64,000 bases of DNA from Coptis chinensis (Eukaryota; Streptophyta; Magnoliopsida; Ranunculales; Ranunculaceae), in NCBI GenBank assembly GCA_015680905.1, contig CM027378.1, positions 13,497,001 through 13,561,000 on the forward strand. Reading direction: 5' to 3'. Below are positions 55,861-64,000 of the stretch, piece after piece (the first letter of the stretch is position 1; every line of letters begins with the position of its first letter). A model generated the notes under the pieces. The model saw only the letters and a list, made by a program, of their open reading frames with translations. It made no database searches and was not told the DNA's origin. Made by a program: the position numbers and the translations under genes.

Positions 55861-56191
55861 AAATCAACGAATGAGCGACCACAGGCTGTTCTAAGAAGAG
55901 ACGAAGACGGTGGATTTTCAAGATTGTCATTCTGTTTCTGCAAGAGTAGTATATCGTTAAAAACCATCATAGAAAACTTAGTCAATGTGTAGGAGATAAT
56001 ATCGATATGTAAATAATTAAGCTAATTTATGATCGGATTATTCTTATCTTTCTTCAGACAGAGAAGATGATTAGATACCAATATATTGGAATTGCAGATC
56101 TTGCCAACACCTCAACTTCAGTTGGCGAGATACGTGTCAAGCGTGTGGTGACTCGAGATCTGGTGAAAGTTATGGTTCAACTGGATTGTGT
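55861..56191. other. unassigned sequence left of the captured block
   Basis: About 330 bp, no signature. Lies between the CACTA gene 2 centre and the left copy of the 24-bp repeat. Confidence 0.4.
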
Positions 56192-56215
56192 ACCATATCT
56201 TCATAACTTCGATTA
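56192..56215. repeat. 24-bp direct repeat, left copy
   Basis: Identical to 59206-59229. Begins ACCATATCTTCATAAC; on the minus strand it encodes NRSYEDMV. In the right copy this is the natural UPL sequence; here it follows the UBA-like segment, out of gene order. Confidence 0.92.
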
Positions 56216-56329
56216 AGCGGCTCCACTGTTTGTTTCCACTGCCTCAAGGCTTCCTCGCTCGCTCGAGTAAAACCCATCTCAACTATAGTCGGAATGAAAA
56301 TGTCTTGTTTGTTGCACAACCAATTAAAT

Positions 56330-56900
56330 CCGAAGTTTGTGTATGTAGGCAGCTTCACCATTTCAACAAGAAGATTTTTGGTCTTTGAAGAATTCCAGTC
56401 TTTGCACAATGCATACCCAAAAAGCACAAAGACTCTGCATGTGTCAACCGGCATTCTGAACTTTCCCAAGTCTTCCAAAGCCTGCAGTAGTCATCAATGT
56501 AAGGACTCTCGCCTCCGCGTGCAAAGTCAAGGAGAAAAAGACCATAACTTCTTATCATAGTGTCTCTCCAAAACATTCAACTTGGAGCCAAAGAGACCGT
56601 CCTTATCATGAAGAACACATTCTTCGGGGCTCACCCATCTTGTCCCTTGTCACTTCCATCCGGAATCCGGATCCAGTTAGCGCCTGTGCGTCCGGTTTAT
56701 CTAATTTCCAGTCGTATTTTTTCAAATACGCATAGATGCAGCAAATGACAAAAAAATGAGAATGAGAATCGAAGTTCACTAACGAGTAAATGGTAGCCAT
56801 TTTAATATCAACAATAACTCCAATTGAGTTCAGCTCCTTTCGTAGGATGCAAGATCAAAGCCATAAAAATTTTCGATAAAAAAAGCCCCATCTTCCAATT
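56330..56900 (-). other. unidentified coding-like segment inside the captured block
   Basis: Minus-strand frames read RMCSS, MFWRDTMIRSYGLFLLDFAR, then GKFRMPVDTCRVFVLFGYAL and NFGFNWLCNKQDIF. They interrupt the UPL order between VVDVK and the UBA segment. They look like protein-coding sequence but I do not recognise the family. Possibly an exon set from a second gene or an alternative part of the CACTA protein. Confidence 0.4.
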
Positions 56901-59205
56901 GTAATAGAGAATTCCAATCTGTGATGCGCCACAGTAACACCATGTCGCCCTTGCTTTACATCTACCACAGCCAGAGTATATATGAGTAACAAGGGAGACC
57001 ATGGAGGTAATGAAAGCAGGCTGCAAGTGGGAAACATGTGATGGTTCCATATGGGAAGGACAACATCCAAAACCTGAGAGACTGCAACATACGCACAAAC
57101 ACATCGGGATCCCTAGGAACGGAAACAACCCAATCGACAATCCAAATGCGCAGCAGGTTGAACAAGCAACCGAGCCTGAGATGAAGAATGTCCGAGAAGC
57201 TTAGAGCATCATGAAAGATTTTAGACAGGGCTGTAGCAAGGCTCTTAGATGCGAGAACTTAATGAACCGAGAGTCAATCCTGCGACGGTTTGACCTAAAT
57301 CCCTTAACAAGAGTCACAGAGAAAGAGCGCATTGCAAAAGCAACCTTACTTAGACTTTCCATGATAATAACATCGGGACTTTTATTTTTGGTGTCTTGGA
57401 CAAAGCATAATCAAGAACATTCGCTGAACTTTCTGCATCAATGCCGAAAGCCTCTATTTGTCGACCAGTCCTTCCACCTCGTGTCCATGTCAACCCATGT
57501 CTACCATGACGGTTTGCAACTTCACCGAACGAACCGACCGAAATACCGATAAGATTTCCTCCTCCGCACTCCATTCGGATTGGGAATTGTTACGTGTTGA
57601 GACTGGATTCATGTATCTTACCATTGGTACAACGTTTGCATCATCACCATTTCCAGAAATGACAGATAAAGTAGCATTCTTTGTTACAACTTCTCTATCT
57701 TCCATCTTCTCTTCCACCTTGGAATCACCGGCTAAAGATATTTGCCATATTATTTCCTTTGTAAGCAATGCCAAAATCCTTCAACACATCAGCATCTGTG
57801 GACCCCAATTCAGATACCATATAACGCTAGAACCTTTCAACACAAAGTTGGACAGAGACGGAGACCTTCAAGACAGAAAGAATTCGATGACCTCCATTTG
57901 CTTTCCAATCCGCAAGCTCGGCTAGATGAATCCCACTCACCAAAATTAAAGTTTCATTTGTTGCCTTGAGGGCGTTCCCTCAAAAATGTGCATAGTGTTC
58001 GAAACTTAGAGTAGCGAATGTTGAGGCTTAAAAGTTCCCGAAAAGCAACGGATATACTCTGCCTAACCGAAAATGTAAGCGGCATTAGTGGCAAGGTGAA
58101 CAACTGCAATGCCTTCAATCCCTTTCTTATCAATAAATATACGGCGTATGTGTCAAGATTCTCAAGAATCGTTTCAAGAAGACGGGCTGCATTATTTATG
58201 CATTCAGAAGGAAAGACTCAATATTTGCTAAAGAACCATCGAGATGCCTCGGTTATTTGTTCCAAGTTTCCATCTTTGAAAATTCCCCATCATCAATTGA
58301 AACCGAATACTTTCTTACGCATCGGTTTCCATTGGAACGGGGCTGAACAACCTATTGATTCGGTGGCCAAGGAAGGAGCTTCAACCCCATTACACCTCCG
58401 GAAAGCAGATGGCAAATCAACAAAGATCTAAGACAGAAAACAAGTAGGATCTTTATGAATAAGATCACTCATGACAGTTCTTTGCAAGTGAGAATAATAC
58501 CCACCACCAAAATCTTTTTTGCTCTTCCGAAGATGATAAAAGGCAATGAGGCAATAAACTTTCCATTGAACCGTATAAGCGAGCCGAGCTCCTGGGGCAT
58601 AAGTTCCAAGTGATATAGCACGTAACAAAGCTTTCATTAGTAACCGCCGGTGGTATGCAACCAATCCATCGAATAAATAGGTGCATATCCAAATTGCCGG
58701 CCTCAACATCGACAACTTGTTTTCCCTTACCAAAACTATGAGAGTCTTCACCCCGCTTATCGGAGCCACTTTCAATATAACAAACTTCTATCTTGAGACG
58801 AGCAATAGTGTCGCCTAACCCCCAAGTCTCCGAGCGGTCAGCTTTCTTTGGGTTGCTATAATCCATAAATGCCTCAAGAACATGAACTGCATCAACCAAA
58901 TGTAAATGTTGGGGTTCCGTGTCTTTAAGAAGAGGAAGAAGAGTAGGTATTAATCCCGCTTCATGCAATCTTGAGCAACCGTAAGAGGATGAAACCAAAA
59001 CAGTGACTAGCTTACGGAGAGAGCCTCAAAGAAAAACAATAGAACATTTTGAGTAATCACCGGATGGAATCGATAGTCTTCTGCATGAAACTTGGTAGAA
59101 TGCCACGGTGCCCACCGGATGTGATAGCGATCAACACCTGCCTTTGCGTGATCTATCTTGGCAAAGGGCAACCAATGCTAGAGTAGACAGAATTGATCTT
59201 TTCGA

Positions 59206-59229
59206 ACCATATCTTCATAACTTCGATTA
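59206..59229. repeat. 24-bp direct repeat, right copy
   Basis: Identical to 56192-56215; here it is the first recognisable UPL segment in gene order. Confidence 0.92.
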
Positions 59230-60085
59230 GTACCATATGATTACCTATAGCAGGTATTATAATGTAACTGACGTAAATTTTATCTAATAATCAACGTGTC
59301 TTTGTGCCGTCAAAGGTCTCGTGGTACGTAATTCCTCTCAATTTTAAGCTTATAAACAAAACTTCAGTACAAGTTTCAAATAGTGTAAAACAAGCCAACT
59401 GCTCACTATAAATATTTCAATTTCATTACAACCTAAACTGCGATATGGAAAATGATTCCACATCCATGCTGTGGAATCCTCTGAACCAGCTAAGACCACA
59501 TATCCTCCTTGGCATCATTTCATGGAATTAAGGACTAGGGATGGAGGTTTAAAGATGATAGTACTCTGAAACTCTGATACTCAGATACTCAACTACTATT
59601 TGTGAGAATAATGGAACTGCGGCTTTTTACTTTGTCAAAAAAAAAATGACCCTACCAGAAACAGAGTACTATCAGAGTACTATTACAGCTCTAAGTTACA
59701 GAGTACTATTACAGCGGTACTATTACAGCTCTAAGTTATATCCATTCATGGAGCAAAATACAAGGCCAGATCAGAGCTCATCGACAATTTATGGTAGCCG
59801 AGGGCCGGAGCGTAGAAGCTTTGAAAGCTATCTCTCAAAAGGGGTTTGGAACCGAACCCTGATGGAAAGGTGCCTAGAAGTGCCTACTACTAGACTACAT
59901 TCAATCTCAGGTCGGAGCGTTCATCGTTATGCTTGCTAGTTCAGTAAAAAAAAATTCATAAATCGAAGCTAGATCAAGCTAGATAGGGAACCACATCATC
60001 TAGATCAGTACACACATACATCAATATATCAAGCTAGGTATCCTACACAATATCAAATATGCTTCGCAAACACACATACAATGAT
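59230..60085. other. unassigned sequence right of the captured block
   Basis: About 850 bp. It includes a short duplicated stretch (CAGAGTACTATTACAG, near 59672-59716). The open frame 59646-59939 has no family signature. Confidence 0.4.
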
Positions 60086-61099
60086 GAGCTTGATACTTAC
60101 AATCTTTTGAACTACTTCCTTTGTGGCATCATCAGCATATTCACCACTTTTGTCTTGTCAAGCTAAACGCCACAAAAGAGATCTATCATCTTCATCAATA
60201 GGTATCCCAGCTTCTATCTATTATCAATTACAAATAACCTAACCAACCAAGTAATATTAGATTACCTACGTTGGTTTTACCTAACAAACTTAAATATAAT
60301 ATCTACTTACCATCTTATCGACAAGGCCATTATAACCTAATTTGCTTAGTCGATGGTTATACTTGTTCAAGTTTCTTCTTTCCAATTGAATCTTGCTTAG
60401 TTCCTAACAGCCCAAATGAAAATAGTATATTAGTTTATCACACCTTAACAAAATTATAAATTTATTAGAAATGAAAATTCAAAGGAAATGACGGATATAT
60501 ACCGGAACTCTTCCGATAACCTTATTTTTTACAAATTTCTCCCAATCTTGCTTCTTAACATTCGGATAGATTTTTGGTGGATTCATTAGATCGGGTCATC
60601 TATGTAAGGTATGACAAAATATTTTGTGCAATAATTCTTAAATTTCCATCATATCTTACCACATTGCTGCAATCCTTTTTTCTTAAACTTAGGATCGCCT
60701 CAAATTTTTCCTACAAATAACCAAGGCAGAGATGAGTCTACACTTCTATAAAGACAACAATAATAATTCAAAATCAGTATAATAGGCAAAACAACCGCTT
60801 ACCAAAGATCAATCCCATACATCATCTTTTATTTGTTTGTCAACTTTCGGCCCGGTTTGGGTACTCGGCTAGTGGAACCATATTTTTAACTAGTGTGCCA
60901 ACCCAATTACTGAACTCGCTTCAATAAATGCACCTTTGATCTTTCCTTTTCGCATTAAACTCTACCACAAGCTTACCTTTAAAATGCTTAGTGAGTGAAA
61001 GCTTTTTAGCTTGACCCCTAACACTTGTAATATTGTCACCTTCCTCGATTGGATGCTTCCTTTTTTTCTGAGCTGATTTGGCACTTGTTTTGGATCCAT
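60086..61099 (-). pseudogene. N-terminal transposase-24-like part of CACTA gene 2
   Basis: Starts at an ATG at 61097-61099 (MDPKQVPNQLRKKGSIQSRK), a basic head. Then in separate exons: PPKIYPNVKKQDWEKFVKNK (about 60585-60520), RRNLNKYNHRLSKLGYNGLV (about 60385-60320), and QDKSGEYADDATKEVVQKI (about 60165-60105). The order W-x-x-FV, then R.N..K..H..G..G...L, then a K-G-x-Y block is that of plant CACTA second proteins (transposase 24 / PTTA type), which bind the element ends. Introns and some stops. Confidence 0.7.
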
Positions 61100-61476
61100 A
61101 TCTAACTAAACCTTACAAAAACTATAGAATAGGAAAATCATTAGAAGATGACATGATCAGTAGCAATAAGCATGTCTATGGCAAAAACTTGATATCATAA
61201 TTTGAACAGAACCAAAATAATCGTAAGGACAATACATAAATGACAAAAGTTGGTCACAATCTCTTATTAACAAACCAAATATCGATTCCACCACAAAAAA
61301 CAATGAAAACTAATAAATCAAGAAGTTTCTTTATGCTCAACCCAAGTGCCCTCATAATCTTCACGGACGAAACCGACCGAGATTCGCCATTAACATCCAA
61401 TGAGTCAACATTTGGCAATTCAACAAAATTGTCATCTCCTACATGAGCATCAACGAGCTCATCATCGTTATCGTCG
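61100..61476. other. interval between the two CACTA genes
   Basis: About 380 bp. The plus-strand frame 61240-61446 has no signature; minus strand is probably the 3' end of the transposase gene (acidic Asp-rich tail near 61450-61480). Confidence 0.45.
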
Positions 61477-61980
61477 TCAGATTCGTGGAAAGCATCTTTG
61501 AGGAGATTCTACAACAACCCACCACGTTGGGTCAAGTTGATCAGTACATAGAAAACTTGCTTTCGGCCGAGAAGCTAGGATGAAGGAATCAGATTTATAG
61601 CCAACTCTACCAAGATCCACTAAAAGTGAAACCCATGTCATCCTTCCTAATTGCATTCTTGCTATCAACCCATCCACACTTGAACATTGGAATCTTGAAA
61701 TTTGTATAATCGAGCAACCATATTTCAACAATAACACCGTAGAAAGACATGTTCAAAAAAATGGGTTTTGATCCTTTCATGCTTTGAAACCCTGTGGGTT
61801 GTTGTTTGCCAAACTCACGCCACTATTTTGATTTACTCGTAAAGTGTCTTGCCGTTTCGTGGCAAAACGATAACCATTAGTGACATAGGTAGAATATTTG
61901 TAAACATGTGCCAAAGGCCCCTTCGATACCCACTTCAAGGTGTTTGACACCTTGTTGTCAGGATTTCCCCTCTCGAGCAA
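61477..61980 (-). pseudogene. DUF4216 region of the CACTA transposase gene
   Basis: DUF4216 sits downstream of the TNP2 transposase in plant CACTA elements. Minus strand: KWVSKGPLAHVYKYSTYVTN, GYRFATKRQDTL, QNSGV (61980-61790), then after a shift SRFQCSSVD, LVDLGRVGYKSDSFILASRP, LCTDQLDPTWWVVVESPQR (61737-61500). The pattern NGY.F....R....QNSGV and DPF.LA....VFY..DP....W.VV is diagnostic. One or more frameshifts. Confidence 0.8.
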
Positions 61981-62589
61981 AACCTGTGCATTGTTGTGTA
62001 AACATTTTAGTCCTAATCTAAGTTAAATTAACATACAAAAATAACAAAAACAAAAAAAAGACCAATTTATAATATACCTTGTCTCTAAGCCAATCACAAA
62101 ATGAGCGATTGTGTTCAGCATGCAACCATGTGGGTTTTTTTTATTTACGAGGTTGTTGTTCCTTCAGATAGTTCATATGTTCTCTATCATGTTAGGCCAC
62201 AAAATAAACTAGTTAGCTATCGGAATCCGAAACCAAGGAACTAAAATAGACTTTTAAAGTGAACAACTAAAGAAACCTTACTCGATGTAAGGCTGAACAT
62301 CTCTTGTGTTTTGCAACACATAGAGATGTGCCTGGTCCAATGTTTTTCTATCTACTTGACTATGGGTACTTCCTCGGGGAAGATTTTCAGATGATATCAA
62401 ATCTGTGGTAGTGTTATCTTTACGGAGAGGAATCCCAATTGCATCTAAGTCAGGTAAGAATTAAGCTACAAAAATTCAATTGCTTCCTCTGCAATGTAAT
62501 TCTCAAAGAATACAAGCTTCGGTCGATTTCGATTATGATAAAGCCCTTTAACACGGTCATGTACCTAAGAGATTGAACAATAGTAATGT
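61981..62589 (-). other. linker between DUF4218 and DUF4216, degenerate
   Basis: Broken minus-strand coding and probably an intron. Isolated readings such as HAEHNRSFCDWLRDK near 62120-62080 fit the segment that normally precedes DUF4216. Confidence 0.45.
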
Positions 62590-62889
62590 TTATAAAGAAA
62601 AGCGCATTAAGAAATATTGAATGGTAATATATAATTCATTGTACCTCTCAAATGCATACATCCATCGGTAGAATACAGGACCACAAAGATCAACTTCTCT
62701 GACAAGGTGCACTGTTAGATGAATCATAACGTCGAAAAATGATGGCGGAAAATACTTTTCCAGCAAACATACTGTGAGCAAAATGTCTTCCTGAATTTGA
62801 GGCAATTTTTCCTTATCTATTACTTTCGAGCAAATAGCCTTAAAAAAAGAACATAGCCTAATAATTGCACATCTCACATTCTTTGGCAA
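62590..62889 (-). pseudogene. DUF4218 region of the CACTA transposase gene
   Basis: Minus strand reads LPKNVRCAIIRLCSFFKAIC, LPQIQEDILLTVCLLEKYFP, PSFFDVMIHLTVHLVREVDL, GPVFYRWMYAFERY, the full DUF4218 signature that follows TNP2 in plant CACTA transposases. Open for 99 residues; it then runs into non-homologous sequence at an intron or frameshift near 62630. Confidence 0.88.
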
Positions 62890-64000
62890 AATTGTTCTTA
62901 TTGCAATCGGAAGAAGTTGTTTGCATCAAAACATGACAATTGGCGACTTTCATATTTTGCAGTTTTAGATCTTGCATCGAGACAAGAGGCCTAAAATTCA
63001 AGTGTATCCACTTGGGACTTTTAACTCATGCAAAGTTTTGCATAGTCTTTTTCTCATCTCTAGATAGTGTGTGACAAGCCGGAGGCAAGAACGATCGCTT
63101 TTCCCCATTTGTTGGAGCCAATTCTGTCCTTAGACCCATTTCTTGGAGGTCAAGACGAGACTTAATGGTATCTTTATTTTACGTGGAATGTTAAGTAGGG
63201 TCCCAACAATGCTTGTCACATACATTTTTCTCCGTGTGCATAAAATCTACATTATGTCGGAGTTCTAGATATCTCCAATTATGGAAGCTAAAAAAACTGA
63301 TTTCTTCTTAAAACAATTGGCGCAGACCCGTAATGGTTCCCTTTGTTCCCCATATGACTTTGATCCCTTCAACTTCTTCTAGTACTTTCAAACCAGGTTA
63401 AGGGTTCAGTGCCTCCCAGCTCTGTTTTACCATTGAAGGCTTTTTTTGTCTTCGATATGGATGATAGCGCGAAGAAATCTTCTATTGGTGTGTATAATGC
63501 TCTTCCCGAGTGCTTAAGCCTGGTTGAGGGCGCGTGCCCTGCCATAAAAATAGGACAAGCAAAATAACCTTTCACAAAGTGCACCCGTAAAGATTGCTAT
63601 CTGCAGAAGATCATTGATTGTCCATAACAAAACAGCTTTAAGTATAAATGATTCATGACGGTACACATCATAAGCATCCAACCCTATCTCCCACAAAACA
63701 TGTAAGTCGTCAACCAAGGGTGCCAAGTAGACGTCGATATTGTTTCCAGTTGATTTGGACCTGATATTAACATCGTAAGCATCATATACTTTCTTTTCAT
63801 GCATAGCCACGGTGGGAGGTTGTATGTGACCAAAGATAACAGCCATAAACTATACTTAGTACTAAGAGTACGGTGTGGATTGACTCCATCGGGCTGAAAG
63901 TGCTAAGCGAAGATTTCGATTCTCTACCGCAAATTCGGATATTTTTCGTCAACCAACTTCCATCTTTGGAGAGTCTGGCTGGGTGGCGATCTTACCATCA
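62890..64000 (-). pseudogene. TNP2-type CACTA transposase, partial
   Basis: Transposase that cuts and moves the element. From the window edge on the minus strand: FAVENRNLRLALSA (about 63935-63895), then in 63514-63846 PPTVAMHEKKV, GNNIDVYLAPLVDDLHVLWE, GLDAYDVYRHESFILKAVLL and WTINDL. After a shift: GYFACPIFMAGHAPSTRLKH, KKAFNGKTELGGTEP (63584-63400), then MHTEKNVCDKH (about 63245) and degenerate sequence to DUF4218. The WTINDxPAY site is damaged directly after WTINDL. At least four stops or shifts. The N-terminus lies outside the window. Confidence 0.85.

Larger units (their letters stand above)
56192..59229 (-). pseudogene. captured UPL1/UPL2-like HECT ubiquitin ligase fragment
   Basis: Minus-strand relic of the N-terminal and central part of a giant plant HECT E3 ligase (UPL1/UPL2 type). 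In gene order from 59229: SYEDMV, LVALCQDRSRK; VSSSYGCSRLHEAGLIPTLL (from 59003), LLKDTEPQHLHLV, VLEAFMDYSNP; YHRRLLMKALLRAISLGTYA, VMSDLIHKDPTCF (58660-58430); NAARLLETILENL, LFTLPLMPL (about 58190-58060); VLKDFGIAYK, RYMNPVS (57790-57610); RGGRTGRQIEAFGIDAES (about 57500); MSIGLFP (57140), MVSLVTHIYSG; finally IVEMGFTRA (about 56290), the UBA domain. The HECT catalytic domain is absent. Within 59000-58430 the length equals that of the protein with no introns. About 540 bp (56330-56900) between the last two blocks do not fit UPL. Many stops; no product expected. Confidence 0.85.
51560..64000 (-). mobile_element. CACTA (En/Spm) DNA transposon, partial
   Basis: The terminus CACTACTAAAAGAAGGGC starts at 51560. 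It is followed by subterminal repeats (to about 52450) and a minus-strand gene set: TNP2-type transposase at the right end, DUF4218 and DUF4216 regions, then a second gene with transposase-24-like and Ulp1-protease regions ending near 53000. The other terminus is past the window, so the element exceeds 12.4 kb. It carries captured UPL1/2-like sequence. Frames are broken throughout, so it is not autonomous. Confidence 0.88.

Noticed and set aside
56192-59229. A functional host UPL gene
   Set aside because: Frames are broken by many stops, the HECT domain is absent and the block is flanked on both sides by CACTA gene 2 parts.
63526-63545. GC-rich stretch in the transposase, similar to the leader cassettes
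   Set aside because: It encodes the expected Gly-His-Ala-Pro segment of the TNP2 domain, so coding explains it.
1-64000. tRNA or rRNA genes
   Set aside because: No cloverleaf-like sequence with A and B boxes or rRNA-like stretch was noticed; only tRNA-complementary primer sites occur. A tRNAscan run was not possible here.

Overview
This window comes from a plant nuclear genome, most likely a eudicot. It is AT-rich, has plant-type introns and contains plant retrotransposon lineages. I see no intact host gene. It is a stack of transposable elements inserted into one another, with three broken relics of host-type genes: a SUMO-like protein, a DDM1-like chromatin remodeler, and a UPL1/UPL2-type HECT ubiquitin ligase carried inside a CACTA transposon. 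Nearly every reading frame has stops or frameshifts, so most entries are remnants.

Layout. 1-3254: minus-strand gag, primer-binding site and 5' LTR of a gag-only Ty3/gypsy element (copy A). 4365-13530: plus-strand L1-type LINE (ORF1, endonuclease, reverse transcriptase), split by copy B of the same gag-only family (7485-12519, target duplication CAAAC). 13531-16580: minus-strand Ty1/copia remnant holding an antisense LINE piece. 16588-16946: SUMO-like two-exon relic. 16950-22101: minus-strand copia sequence whose two terminal LTRs do not match each other. 22102-27330: mostly featureless, with a three-exon DDM1-like relic at 25922-26379.

27331-33060: a large LTR element with no coding capacity (LARD-like), LTRs of about 1.55 kb and a tRNA-Met primer site. 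33111-44457: copy D of the gag-only family (minus), into which the complete copy C (34750-43369, plus, target duplication GCATA) has inserted. Copy C has two LTRs, primer site, gag, protease and polypurine tract, but no reverse transcriptase, RNase H or integrase.

44458-51559: a Tat-lineage Ty3/gypsy element (5' LTR with 41-bp tandem repeats, gag fused to the second half of RT, RNase H, a second RNase H, integrase, a 45-bp tandem array and an antisense spliced coiled-coil gene). It is cut at 51560 by a CACTA (En/Spm) DNA transposon that runs past the window end. The CACTA element has hairpin-forming subterminal repeats, an Ulp1-type cysteine protease domain, transposase-associated domains (DUF4216, DUF4218, TNP2), and about 3 kb of captured UPL1/2-like sequence bounded by a 24-bp direct repeat.

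How the parts relate. Copies A-D look like a non-autonomous family needing pol proteins in trans from an Athila-type partner. The LARD-like element would likewise depend on a chromovirus-type partner. The probable insertion order is LINE then B, D then C, and Tat element then CACTA. All functional statements come from reading translations against remembered family signatures; no database search was run.
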